Source: CAIKMD01 sp036501365
Lineage (GTDB): Bacteria; Pseudomonadota; Alphaproteobacteria; ATCC43930; CGMCC-115725
Direction: 5' to 3'
Length of the DNA: 64,000 nt
NCBI GenBank assembly: GCA_036501365.1
Contig: DASYAL010000055.1
Location: 186,001-250,000, forward strand
Positions 40,016-50,094 of this stretch are shown in pieces (within the stretch, counting starts at the first letter, position 1; each line of letters begins with the position of its first letter). Under the pieces are notes generated by a model. It worked only from the letters and a program-made list of their open reading frames with translations. It did no database searches and was not told where the DNA came from. A program made the translations under genes and the position numbers.

Positions 40016-40342
40016 CTAGAGCCGGCGGAGGATGCCGCCGATCAAACCGGCGACTACGAGCGCCGCGATCAAGGGCAGGGTGATCGCCACCGCGCCGAGG
40101 AAGATGAAGAAGCCGAGCGCGCCGAGGGCGGCCAGCGCCGCGAAGATCACGAAAATACCGAGCGGCCCGGGCGCGCCGTGGCGCAGCCGGGCATAGCGCG
40201 GATCGTTGCTCCAGACCCAGACCCGGCTCTGTGCGTCTTGCGGCCCGCGGCGGTCCTGCCAGCGCGGCCGATCGGGCGCGCCGGGCGGAATGATCTCGGG
40301 CTCGGGACGTTCGGCTTTTGAATTGGGGTCGCGGTCGCTCAT
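40016..40342 (-). CDS. Small membrane protein with disordered N-terminus
   Basis: The 108-residue protein has a charged, proline-rich first half (MSDRDPNSKAERPEPEIIPP; then WQDRRGPQDAQSRVWVWSNDPRYARLRHG) and two hydrophobic helices (LGIFVIFAALAALGALGFFIFLGA and ITLPLIAALVVAGLIGGIL). No named family is recognised. The ATG at 40342 is chosen because the frame further upstream runs through the leuD start on the other strand. It is divergent from leuD with about 100 bases between. Confidence 0.62.
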   Translation of the reverse strand: MSDRDPNSKAERPEPEIIPPGAPDRPRWQDRRGPQDAQSRVWVWSNDPRYARLRHGAPGPLGIFVIFAALAALGALGFFIFLGAVAITLPLIAALVVAGLIGGILRRL

Positions 40343-40439
40343 CGCTTCTATGTGTGCTCTCCGGGCCGGTAAGGCAAGCCGCGGCTTGCCTAAGCAGGTC
40401 TGCTCCCCTAAACCAAGCACCAGAAAAGCGAGGCATTTC

Positions 40440-41045
40440 ATGGATAAATTCACCACTCTCACCGGCGTCGCCGCGCCGCTGCCGATGATCAATGTCGACA
40501 CCGACAAGATCATTCCGAAGCAGCATCTGAAGACGGTCGAGCGCACCGGCCTCGGCAAGGCCTTGTTCGAGGAGTTGCGCTATCGCGCTGACGGTAGCGA
40601 GAATCCCGATTTCGTCCTGAACCAGTCCGCCTATCGCCAGGCGAAAATCCTCGTCGCCGGCGAGAATTTCGGCTGCGGCAGCTCGCGCGAGCACGCGCCC
40701 TGGGCGCTGATGGATTTCGGCATCCGCTGTGTCATCGCCTCGTCTTTCGCGGATATTTTCTACAGCAACAGCTTCAAGAACGGCATGCTGCTGATCAAGC
40801 TGCCGCAAGCGATCGTCAACGAGCTGATGGACGACGCGAAGAAGGGCGCCAATGCGCGGCTCACCGTCGATCTCGCCAGCCAGACGGTCACCCGGCCCGA
40901 TGGCGGCACGGTGAAGTTCGACATCGATCCTTTCCTCAAGGAATGCCTCTTGAAGGGGCTCGACGATATCGGCATCACCTTGAAGAAAGAATCGAAGATC
41001 GTTTCCTTCGAGCAAAAGCGGCGCCTCGCGCAGCCCTGGCTCTGA
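40440..41045 (+). CDS. leuD: 3-isopropylmalate dehydratase small subunit
   Basis: The 201-residue swivel-domain subunit partners LeuC. It has FTTLTGVAAPLPMINVDTDKIIPKQHLK, the substrate-specificity loop ENFGCGSSREHAPWALMDFGI and SSFADIFYSNSFKNGML. The ATG at 40440 gives the family N-terminus. It is 13 bases before leuB. Confidence 0.96.
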   Translation: MDKFTTLTGVAAPLPMINVDTDKIIPKQHLKTVERTGLGKALFEELRYRADGSENPDFVLNQSAYRQAKILVAGENFGCGSSREHAPWALMDFGIRCVIASSFADIFYSNSFKNGMLLIKLPQAIVNELMDDAKKGANARLTVDLASQTVTRPDGGTVKFDIDPFLKECLLKGLDDIGITLKKESKIVSFEQKRRLAQPWL

Positions 41046-41058
41046 GCGGAGGAGACTG

Positions 41059-42168
41059 ATGGCGGCCAATCGGAAAATCCTCTCGCTGCCCGGCGACGGC
41101 ATCGGTCCCGAGGTGATGCGCCAGGTCAATCGTGTCGTCGAGTGGTTCGGCAAAAAGCGCATCGCCAGCTTCGATGTGACCGAGGATCTGGTCGGCGGCG
41201 CCGCCTTCGACAAATACGGTACGCCGCTCGCGGAAGAGACGATGAAGCGCGCGATGGAAAGCGATGCGGTGCTCTTCGGCGCGGTCGGCGGCCCGAAATG
41301 GGACAACCTGCCTTTCGCGCAAAAGCCGGAGCGCGGCTTGCTGCGGCTGCGCAAGGACATGGATCTTTTCGCCAATCTCCGGCCGGCGCTGGTCTTCGAT
41401 CCGCTGATCGGCGCTTCGACCTTGAAGCCCGAGGTGATCGAAGGTCTCGACATCCTCATCATCCGCGAGCTGACCGGCGGCACCTATTTTGGCGAGCCGC
41501 GCGGCATTACCACGCTCGCCGACGGCACGCGCCGCGGCGTCAACACTCAGGTCTATACGACCCCCGAGATCATCCGCGTCGGCCGCGTCGCTTTCGAGCT
41601 CGCGCGCAAGCGTCACAACAAGGTCTGCTCGGTCGAGAAGGCCAATGTCATGGAATCGGGTGTGCTCTGGCGCGAGGAAATGCAGAAGCTCCACGACGCC
41701 GAGTACAAGGACGTCGAGCTCTCGCATATGTACGCCGACAATTGCGCGATGCAGCTCGTGCGCAACCCCAAGCAATTCGACGTCATCGTCACCGACAATC
41801 TCTTCGGCGATCTCCTCTCGGATTGCGCGGCGATGCTGACGGGCTCGCTCGGCATGTTGCCGTCGGCGTCTCTGGGCGCGCCCGATTCGAGCGGCCGGCG
41901 CAAGGCGCTCTACGAGCCGGTCCACGGCTCAGCGCCGGACATCGCCGGCAAGGACGCGGCGAATCCGCTTGCCTGCATGCTCTCGTTGGCGATGATGCTG
42001 CGCTATTCCTTCGATATGAAGGAAGAAGCCGACCTCGTCGAGAAAGCGGTGAACAGCGCCCTCGCCTCGGGCGTGCGCACCGGCGACATCATGCAGCCGG
42101 GCATGAAGCGCGTCTCGACCACCGAGATGGGCAACGCGGTTTTGGCCGAGCTCGCGAAGCTGGCTTAG
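41059..42168 (+). CDS. leuB: 3-isopropylmalate dehydrogenase
   Basis: The 369-residue NAD-dependent enzyme oxidatively decarboxylates 3-isopropylmalate. ILSLPGDGIGPEVM, LLRLRKDMDLFANLRPA (substrate Arg residues), ELTGGTYFGEPRG, VEKANVMESGVLWREE and TDNLFGDLLSDCAAMLTGSLGMLPSAS (Mg-binding aspartates), then EPVHGSAPDIAGKDAANPLA, are all typical. GGAGGAGACTG precedes the ATG. It ends the leu cluster; a palindromic repeat follows. Confidence 0.97.
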   Translation: MAANRKILSLPGDGIGPEVMRQVNRVVEWFGKKRIASFDVTEDLVGGAAFDKYGTPLAEETMKRAMESDAVLFGAVGGPKWDNLPFAQKPERGLLRLRKDMDLFANLRPALVFDPLIGASTLKPEVIEGLDILIIRELTGGTYFGEPRGITTLADGTRRGVNTQVYTTPEIIRVGRVAFELARKRHNKVCSVEKANVMESGVLWREEMQKLHDAEYKDVELSHMYADNCAMQLVRNPKQFDVIVTDNLFGDLLSDCAAMLTGSLGMLPSASLGAPDSSGRRKALYEPVHGSAPDIAGKDAANPLACMLSLAMMLRYSFDMKEEADLVEKAVNSALASGVRTGDIMQPGMKRVSTTEMGNAVLAELAKLA

Positions 42169-42195
42169 TTTTTCGACACTATCCTAGCACCTGAT

Positions 42196-42275
42196 ACGTC
42201 GTGCCCGGCCTTGTGCCGGGCATCCACGTCGTGGAACAAACTCGTGGATGGCCGGGACAAGCCCGGCCATGACGA
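42196..42275. repeat. Palindromic intergenic repeat after leuB
   Basis: Arms CGTCGTGCCCGGC and GCCGGGCATCCACG face CGTGGATGGCCGGGA and CCCGGCCATGACG, forming an 80-base compound hairpin between the convergent leuB and flavin monooxygenase genes. It is a common type of alphaproteobacterial intergenic repeat and could also end transcription from both sides. Confidence 0.72.
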
Positions 42276-42294
42276 TAAGATAGGTGCAGGAACT

Positions 42295-43344
42295 CTACCT
42301 GAACGCCGGCCTCACCTCTTCGGCGAAGCGCGACATCTCGTCCTTCACCTGGCTGTGCGGCTTCAAGCCGACGTTGAAATAGAGGATCACCTCGTCGAAG
42401 CCGGCCGCCTCGACCTTCTTCAGCGTGTCGATGATCTGCTGCTTGCCGCCGAGCAGGACTGAATTCTCGGTGAGGTCCTCCGGCTTCACATGGTGCAGTC
42501 GCTCGGTCATCTCGACCATGTAGCGGTAGGAGGGCGGCGCGGTCTTGGGATCGCTCGGGAAAGCCGGGATCACACATTCCTTGTAGTAGCGGATCTGCCG
42601 CGCTCTCTGAGCGGCCTCCTGTTCCTTATTATCCGCAAAGTGCGTGAAATAGCTGCAGATGAGCCGGCCGGGCTTGGCGCCGGCGGCGCGACACGTCTCC
42701 TTGTAGAGATCGGCGACCTGCTTCAGCCCGCCATAGCTCATCGCCGCCGCGAACGGCGCGACGACCAGGCCGCAATTGAGCCTCGCCGCGAGCTCGATCG
42801 AGGGCTTGGAGAAGGAGGCGACATAGGCCGGGATCGGCTTTTGCACCGGCTGCGGCGTGATCGAGACGTTCTCGAAGGAATAATATTTTCCGTTATGCGT
42901 GACCGGCCCTTCGCCCGCCCATAAGCGGCGCACGATCTCCATGCCTTCGTTGAACATCGCCTGATTGTCGGCGAAAGAGACGTGGAACGGTGCGTATTCG
43001 CGCGAATCGTAGCCGCGGCCGGCGGCGAAATCGACGCGTCCGCCCGACAGCAGATCGAGGCTCGCCCATTGCTCGGCGACGCGGATCGGATGATGCAGCG
43101 GCAGCACCGTCACCGCCGGCGCGAGGCGGATCTTCTTCGTCCGCGCCGCGGCATAGGCGAGGGTTAGATCGGGACAGGACAGCACGCCGAGCGAGCTGAA
43201 ATGGTGCTCGCCGATCCAGGCGGAGTGGAAGCCGAGGGCGTCGGCATGCAGCGTTTCGTCGAGGATGTCGGCGACGAACTGGTTTGCGCTGCGCGAATTG
43301 TCGAGATAGTGATTGTCGCTCAGCGTGAAATAGCCGAATTCCAT
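42295..43344 (-). CDS. LLM-class flavin-dependent oxidoreductase
   Basis: The 349-residue TIM-barrel flavin monooxygenase shows MEFGYFTLSDNHY, HADALGFHSAWIGEHHFSSLG, TKKIRLAPAVTVLPLHHPIRVAEQWASLDLLSGGRVDFAAGRGYD (the luciferase-like signature) in sections. The ATG at 43344 is preferred over 43422. Substrate unknown; members act on alkanes, amines, sulfonates or ring compounds. It is a lone gene, divergent from prsK with an AT-rich 220-base interval. Confidence 0.87.
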   Translation of the reverse strand: MEFGYFTLSDNHYLDNSRSANQFVADILDETLHADALGFHSAWIGEHHFSSLGVLSCPDLTLAYAAARTKKIRLAPAVTVLPLHHPIRVAEQWASLDLLSGGRVDFAAGRGYDSREYAPFHVSFADNQAMFNEGMEIVRRLWAGEGPVTHNGKYYSFENVSITPQPVQKPIPAYVASFSKPSIELAARLNCGLVVAPFAAAMSYGGLKQVADLYKETCRAAGAKPGRLICSYFTHFADNKEQEAAQRARQIRYYKECVIPAFPSDPKTAPPSYRYMVEMTERLHHVKPEDLTENSVLLGGKQQIIDTLKKVEAAGFDEVILYFNVGLKPHSQVKDEMSRFAEEVRPAFR

Positions 43345-43501
43345 CACATTCCTCCGATGCCGCGCGCGACTGTACCGCGCCGCCGCTGCGGCGCGAAGCC
43401 TCGGCTGCGGAGGGCCCGACACAGGGCGCCACAGCGGCCGCGGCCGGGATGCGTCTCGGTAGTATTAATTAATCCTAATACCTAAAATTGTCGCTGATTT
43501 A

Positions 43502-43530
43502 TTGGTTAATTGTAGGCTCTTTGCTATACA
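43502..43530 (+). promoter_or_regulatory. Candidate promoter of prsK
   Basis: TTGGTT (43502-43507) and TATACA (43525-43530) are 17 bases apart in an AT-rich island, 40 bases before the prsK start. The -10 box is good, the -35 box partial. Confidence 0.4.
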
Positions 43531-43569
43531 CCAATACATTATTACTTGGAAAGTTCTTCGACATCCGGT

Positions 43570-45624
43570 ATGTATGTTTCCATGCCGATGACGCCTGTGA
43601 CCGCGTGCGCGCTGCTTTGCGCGATCCTTTACGCTGGGCTGGTGGTGCTCAGCCCGTCGCGCCGGCCGCTCGGCCGCGAGAGCGCGGTGGCTGCGCTCGC
43701 CTGCGCGCTGACCGCCGGCTGGGGCGTCGCGCTTGCCAGCGGCGACGCCGCGCTGGCAGGGGCGCTGCCCGCGCTCGAGGCCGCGCCATTCCTGGTCTGG
43801 ACGATCTTCCTCTCGATGCTGATCGCGCCCAGCCTCGATAAGCGCATCGATCCGCGGCTGCGCCTGGCGCTGCTGACGACGCCGGCGGCTCTCGGCGTCG
43901 CGGTCGTTTGGCACGACATCCTTTTCGCGCTTCGCTTCGGCGGCGGCGCGCTGCCGCCGGCCCAGATCATCGGCCGCGAAGGCATGGCCATCTTCGGCCT
44001 GCTCCTGATCGAGAATCTTTTCCGCAACACCGCTGCTCGCCGGCAATGGTACGTGGTGCCGCTCGCGATCGGCCTCGGCGGGCTCTTCGCCTATCAGCTC
44101 TTCCTTTATTCGGACGCGCTGCTCGCCGGCGCGGTGAGCGCGCCATATGCCGCGGCGCTGCCGGCGGTGAACGCGCTGATTGCGCCGTTCCTCGCGCTGA
44201 GCTTCCTGCGCAATCGCGGCTGGAAGACCGGGGTGCAGCTCTCGCAAACCGTGGTGCTGCACAGTCTCACCCTCATCGCTTCGGGCGTGATGCTGCTCGC
44301 CGTCGTTACCGTCGCCGGGCTGTTGCGCACTCGCGGCGGCGGCGAATGGAGCGAGGTGGTCGAAGTCGCCGCACTGTTCGGCAGCCTGCTGATTCTCGCG
44401 GCAATCATCTCCTCGGCCGGCCTCAAGGCGCGGCTGACCTATCTGATCCGGCGCCATTTCTTCGCACGGCGCTACGACTATCGTGCCGAATGGATGAATT
44501 TCATCGACACCTTATCGATGCGCGCAGCAGGCGAGGATCTGAAGCGCCGCGCGATCGAGGGCATCGCTAATGTCGTCGCTGCGCCGGCAGGTGCGCTATG
44601 GCTGCGCGAGGGCGTGGCCGAGAACGGCGATTTCGTCCCGGTCGCGCTCTGGAACATGCGGCTGCCGAGCGACGCCGCTGTGCCGGCCGACAGCGCCGTC
44701 ATCAAGGGTTTCCGCGACGGCTTCTGGATTCAGGAATTCCCGCACGCGATCGCCGACCCGGCGCTCGGCGAATGCTGGCTCGCGGTGCCGCTGGTGCCGC
44801 AGGGCCGGTTGATCGGCTTCATCACCCTCGCATCGCCGCGCGCGGCCACGAAGCTCAACTGGGAAAGCTTCGAGTTGCTGCGCGCGCTCGCCCGCCAGGC
44901 GGCGAGCTATATCGCCGAGGAGAGGCTCGATCAGCAACTCCAGGATTCGCGCCGGCTCGAGGAATACGCCAAGCGCTTTGCCTTCGTCGCCCATGACCTC
45001 AAGAATCTCGCGGCGCAGCTTCGCCTGGTCGTGGTCAACGCCCAGCGCCATGGCGACGATCCCGGCTTTCGCGCCGATGCCTTCGAGACCATCCGTCATT
45101 CGGTCACGCGCATGACCGACCTCCTCCATCGGCTGCGCGCGAACGAGCGGACCGCGGCCACTTCGAACGGTACCATCGACGCGGTCCCGGTCATCCTGCA
45201 TCTGCTCGCGGCGCGGGGGCCCGAGCGGGCGCGCATCCGCTGCGCGTTCGAATGCGTCAGCGCGATGGTCGCGATCGATCCCGACGGACTCGGCTCCGCG
45301 GTCAAGTTGCTGCTCGACAATGCGATTGAGGCCTCGCCGGCGGATGCCAGCGTCTCGCTCGACATGCATTGCCGCGACCGCAATCTCGTGATCGAGATCG
45401 TCGATCAGGGCGCGGGCATGGATGTCGAGTTCATCCATGGCGAGCTCTTCCGGCCGTTCCGCTCGACCAAGGCCGACGGCTACGGCATCGGCGCCTATCA
45501 GACGCGGGAATTGCTGCGCATGGCCGGCGGCGACCTCGATGTCGTCAGCGCGCCCGGCATCGGCACGACCATGCGCATCATTGTGCCGCTGGCGAAGGAA
45601 ACGGCCGTCTCCTCGGCCGCCTAG
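43570..45624 (+). CDS. prsK: PEP-CTERM system sensor histidine kinase PrsK
   Basis: The kinase of about 684 residues has roughly ten hydrophobic helices in its first 300 residues, a GAF-like domain (about 320-455) and a kinase core with the H-box FAFVAHDLKNLAAQLRLVV and ATP-binding motifs LLDNAIEASP, DQGAGMD and GYGIGAYQTRELLRMAGG. The long membrane part, the HDLKN box and the SKADGYGIGAYQ-type ending mark PrsK, the kinase of exosortase/PEP-CTERM gene sets. ATG at 43570 is likely; a TTG at 43546 and ATGs at 43582 and 43588 are in frame. It overlaps none, and prsR follows after four bases. Confidence 0.88.
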   Translation: MYVSMPMTPVTACALLCAILYAGLVVLSPSRRPLGRESAVAALACALTAGWGVALASGDAALAGALPALEAAPFLVWTIFLSMLIAPSLDKRIDPRLRLALLTTPAALGVAVVWHDILFALRFGGGALPPAQIIGREGMAIFGLLLIENLFRNTAARRQWYVVPLAIGLGGLFAYQLFLYSDALLAGAVSAPYAAALPAVNALIAPFLALSFLRNRGWKTGVQLSQTVVLHSLTLIASGVMLLAVVTVAGLLRTRGGGEWSEVVEVAALFGSLLILAAIISSAGLKARLTYLIRRHFFARRYDYRAEWMNFIDTLSMRAAGEDLKRRAIEGIANVVAAPAGALWLREGVAENGDFVPVALWNMRLPSDAAVPADSAVIKGFRDGFWIQEFPHAIADPALGECWLAVPLVPQGRLIGFITLASPRAATKLNWESFELLRALARQAASYIAEERLDQQLQDSRRLEEYAKRFAFVAHDLKNLAAQLRLVVVNAQRHGDDPGFRADAFETIRHSVTRMTDLLHRLRANERTAATSNGTIDAVPVILHLLAARGPERARIRCAFECVSAMVAIDPDGLGSAVKLLLDNAIEASPADASVSLDMHCRDRNLVIEIVDQGAGMDVEFIHGELFRPFRSTKADGYGIGAYQTRELLRMAGGDLDVVSAPGIGTTMRIIVPLAKETAVSSAA

Positions 45625-45628
45625 CACA

Positions 45629-46990
<1,362 letters not shown>

Positions 46991-46997
46991 GCGCCGG

Positions 46998-47420
46998 TTA
47001 GGGTGCGCGCCCGCCGAGCTTCTCGAGTCCTCGCGCGACGAAGCGCTCGAGCCGCACCCCCATAAGATAGCCAATCTGCGCCGGCGGCGGGATTCGCCGA
47101 GTCCGGCGCAGCGCCGCTTCGAAGCCGAGCGATGGCCGCTGCGCCAGCCACACCAGCGCGATGAGCTCGCGTCGCGCCTCGGGCGATAGCCGCGTTATTG
47201 CCTGCTCGAGGCGCTGCCGCTCGTCGCTCTCGAACGCGGCGAGGTCGACCGCATCAGGCTTGATCAAGACAGAAACCGGCGGGTCGGCCGCGCGCCCGCT
47301 TTTGCGCCCAATGCCGAGATAGCGGACCATCGCCTGCTCGTCGCGGCTGCGCCGCCGCGATACCTCGGCGATGGCCAGTGCCTCGGCGATCTCAAGCGCG
47401 TGCAACATCGCGCCAATCAT
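46998..47420 (-). CDS. DUF3775-like protein
   Basis: The 140-residue cytoplasmic protein carries LSPEARRELIALVWLAQRPSLGFEAAL and a closing segment YLMGVRLERFVARGLEKLG, which match the DUF3775 layout as I know it. The ATG at 47420 is one of several in-frame choices (47408, 47489). It is convergent with prsR, eight bases between stops. Function unknown. Confidence 0.65.
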   Translation of the reverse strand: MIGAMLHALEIAEALAIAEVSRRRSRDEQAMVRYLGIGRKSGRAADPPVSVLIKPDAVDLAAFESDERQRLEQAITRLSPEARRELIALVWLAQRPSLGFEAALRRTRRIPPPAQIGYLMGVRLERFVARGLEKLGGRAP

Positions 47421-47519
47421 AGCGCGCCGGTCGGTCTCGCGACTCTCCTGGCCATCCGGCGGATGGCGGGCGATGCAGCTTCGCGCCATATCGCTTGCAT
47501 GCAGCCAGCGGAGAACGCA

Positions 47520-48395
47520 ATGACCGAAACCCCCGATCCCTTGACCCTCTTATCCGACCGTCTTGCCGCGCTGACCGAGCGCGCGAGTGCCGGCATTGTC
47601 GGCGTCCGCGGCGGCGGTCGCCGGCCGATCAGCGGCATCCATTGGCGGCCTGGTATCGTCGTGACCGCCGAGGAAGCGCTGGAGCGCGACGAAGGCATCG
47701 AGATCGTCGCCGCCGACGGCACACGGCGCGCCGCCACCCTCGCCGGGCGCGATCCCAGCACCGATATCGCGGTGCTGCGCTTCCAGCCCGATGACCTTCC
47801 GGTCGCGGCGCTCGGCGATGCTGCCAGCCTCCGCACCGGACATTTCGTGCTGACGGTCGGCCGGCATGAGCGCGGCGCGCTCGCCGCGTCGGGTATCGTC
47901 GCTCTCGCCGGCGGCGCCTGGCACAGCGCGCGGGGTGGCGCGATCGATCATCTCGTCCGTCTCGATCTGCGTCTCGCACCGGCCGCCGAAGGCGGCGCCT
48001 TGGTCGATACCAAGGGACAGGTGCTCGGCATGGCGGTGACCGGGCCGCGCCGCCGCGCCCTCGCTATTCCGCGCTCGACCATCGATCGGGTGGTCGATCA
48101 GCTCCTCGCCAAAGGGCATATCGCGCGCGGCTATCTCGGCGCCGGGCTGCGGCCGGTGGCGCAGCCGGCGGGCGTCCTCGCAATAAGCCTCGATTCCGAC
48201 GGCCCCGCGGCCAAGGCCGGCCTGTTGGTCGGCGACATCATCACGGCCTGGAACGGCAAGCCGGTTGGCCGCGTGCGCGAGGTGATGCATCTGCTGCCGC
48301 CGGACTCGGTGGGCAGTACGGTCGAGCTCGGTCTTATCCGCGGCGGCGCACCGGCAAAGCTCAGCCTCACCATCAGGGAGCGGCCGGGAAAATAG
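47520..48395 (+). CDS. Inactive HtrA-like (S1C) protein with PDZ domain
   Basis: The 291-residue protein aligns along its length with trypsin-like HtrA proteases but two of three catalytic residues are gone. Where the active neighbour has VLTNSHVI, it has VVTAEEAL (His to Glu52). Asp82 is kept in TDIAVLRF. Where GNSGGPLV is expected it reads AAEGGALV (Ser to Glu157). A PDZ domain (about 205-285, GYLGAGLRPVAQPAGVLAI, AAKAGLLVGDIITAWNGKPV) is intact. There is no signal peptide. It may be a regulator or scaffold for the active protease at 49090; a shared operon supports this. Confidence 0.82.
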   Translation: MTETPDPLTLLSDRLAALTERASAGIVGVRGGGRRPISGIHWRPGIVVTAEEALERDEGIEIVAADGTRRAATLAGRDPSTDIAVLRFQPDDLPVAALGDAASLRTGHFVLTVGRHERGALAASGIVALAGGAWHSARGGAIDHLVRLDLRLAPAAEGGALVDTKGQVLGMAVTGPRRRALAIPRSTIDRVVDQLLAKGHIARGYLGAGLRPVAQPAGVLAISLDSDGPAAKAGLLVGDIITAWNGKPVGRVREVMHLLPPDSVGSTVELGLIRGGAPAKLSLTIRERPGK

Positions 48396-48437
48396 CCGGG
48401 CTTTGGCCTTGCCCGTGCCGCATCCCACATAAGGGCC

Positions 48438-49049
48438 ATGCCCAGCTTTGCGGTCTTCGCCGTCGAGAGCGCCCGCCGCGGCGCTCTCGAAGCCGTGGCG
48501 CGGCGTGAAGGCACGCTCATCGACGGTGCCGGCGATCGTGACGCGCTGCGGCGGTTGCTCGAGCGCCGGCTGATCGACATCGTCCTCGCCGCGGGAATCG
48601 ATGCCGAGACGCTGGCGTCGCTGACGGTGCGTCACCCCGCGACGCGCTTCATCCTCCTCGCCGAAGACAGCGAGGCGCTCGACTTGGTTCTCGCCGGCGG
48701 CGCGGCCGTTTTGCCGCGCGAAGCCGGTGCCGCGGCGATCGCCTCCGCCGTGGTGGCGATGGGATCGGGGCTGCGGCTGATCCCGGACCTCGCGCTCGAC
48801 CGTTTGCGTGCTTTGGCCGGCGTCCAGCCCGTGGCGACCGAGGACGAGATGCCGGTACTCACGCCGCGCGAGCATGAGGTGCTGGCGGCGATGGCCGACG
48901 GCGCGTCCAACAAAGTGATCGCGCGCCGGCTCGGTATCTCGTTCCACACCGCGAAATTCCACATCGCTTCGATTCTCGCCAAGCTCGATGCCGATACCCG
49001 CACCGAGGCACTGGCGCGCGCCGCGCGCATGGGACTGGTCATGCTCTAG
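48438..49049 (+). CDS. LuxR/NarL-type regulator with degenerate receiver
   Basis: The 203-residue protein has a C-terminal helix-turn-helix (about 137-200: LTPREHEVLAAMADGASNKVIARRLGISFHTAKFHIASILAKLDA) of the LuxR type. The N-terminal domain has receiver shape, but the phosphoacceptor position (DIVLAA) is Ala52 and the acidic pair at the start is absent (MPSFAVFAVESAR). It therefore cannot work by normal phosphorylation. It lies between an inactive and an active HtrA-like gene on one strand, so protein contact with these is a possible input. Confidence 0.85.
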   Translation: MPSFAVFAVESARRGALEAVARREGTLIDGAGDRDALRRLLERRLIDIVLAAGIDAETLASLTVRHPATRFILLAEDSEALDLVLAGGAAVLPREAGAAAIASAVVAMGSGLRLIPDLALDRLRALAGVQPVATEDEMPVLTPREHEVLAAMADGASNKVIARRLGISFHTAKFHIASILAKLDADTRTEALARAARMGLVML

Positions 49050-49089
49050 CCTTGGCAAGGCGGCGGGCGATCACCATCTGTTGGTCCCC

Positions 49090-50091
49090 ATGACGAACAT
49101 CAACACCATCGATCAACTCCAACCCGATCCCGCTTCCCCTGCCACCTCGACCGCCGATGACCTCGCGGCCTTCGATGCCTATTCGCGCGCGGTGATCGGC
49201 GCCGTCGACAAGGTCGGTCCGGCGGTGCTGCATCTCCAGGTCGAGGCGCAAAAGGGCCATGGCGGCAGCGGCTCGGGCGTCGTCTTCACCCCCGACGGCT
49301 ATGTCCTTACCAACAGCCATGTGATCGCCGGCGCCAAGCGCATCACCGCGAACTTCCCCGACGGTCGCGCGCTGTCGGCCAGCATTGTCGGCGACGATCC
49401 CGACACCGATCTCGCGGTGCTGCGCTTGGACGGCGAGACGCCGGTCTGGGCGCGGCTCGGCAGCTCGCGCGATCTGCGCGTCGGCCAGCTCGTCGTCGCG
49501 ATCGGCAATCCCTTCGGCTTCCAGTGCACGGTCACCGCCGGCGTCGTCAGCGCCTTGGGCCGCAGCCTGCGCTCGCGCTCGGGGCGGCTCATCGACAGCG
49601 TCATCCAGACCGATGCCGCGCTCAATCCTGGCAATTCGGGCGGGCCGCTGGTCAATTCCGCCGGCGACATCATCGGCATCAACACCGCCATCATCGCGAT
49701 GGCGCAGGGCATCTGCTTCTCAATCTCGGCCGACACCGTCGAGTTCGTCGCCGCGCGTCTCATCCGCGAGGGCCGGGTGCGGCGCTGCTATATCGGCGTC
49801 GCCGGCCAGAACGTGCCGGTGCCGCGCAAGGTCGTGCGCTTCCATGGCTTGGCGCGCGAGAGCGGCGTGCTGGTGCAGAACGTGGCGCAGGACGGCGCGG
49901 CGGCGGCGGCAGGGCTGCTCTCGGGCGACATCATCGTCGAATTCGACGATCATGCCGTCGGCGATATCGACGCGCTGCATCGCCTTCTGGTCGAAGACCG
50001 GCTCGGGGTCTCGGTGCCGATGGTGGTGCTGCGCCGCGAGCTGAAGCTCACTCTGCCGGTGGTGCCGCGGGAAATCCCGCCGGCAGCATGA
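49090..50091 (+). CDS. HtrA/DegP-like serine protease with PDZ domain, no signal peptide
   Basis: The 333-residue S1C protease has the complete triad: His77 (LTNSHVI), Asp107 (DTDLAVLRL) and Ser183 (NPGNSGGPLV). One PDZ domain follows (about 245-325; CYIGVAGQNVPVPRK, AAAAGLLSGDIIVEFDDHAV). The N-terminus (MTNINTIDQLQPDPASPATS) is hydrophilic, with no signal peptide or membrane anchor, so cytoplasmic action is likely, unlike usual HtrA. It ends the three-gene cluster with the inactive paralogue and the LuxR-type regulator. Confidence 0.88.
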   Translation: MTNINTIDQLQPDPASPATSTADDLAAFDAYSRAVIGAVDKVGPAVLHLQVEAQKGHGGSGSGVVFTPDGYVLTNSHVIAGAKRITANFPDGRALSASIVGDDPDTDLAVLRLDGETPVWARLGSSRDLRVGQLVVAIGNPFGFQCTVTAGVVSALGRSLRSRSGRLIDSVIQTDAALNPGNSGGPLVNSAGDIIGINTAIIAMAQGICFSISADTVEFVAARLIREGRVRRCYIGVAGQNVPVPRKVVRFHGLARESGVLVQNVAQDGAAAAAGLLSGDIIVEFDDHAVGDIDALHRLLVEDRLGVSVPMVVLRRELKLTLPVVPREIPPAA

Positions 50092-50094
50092 GCT

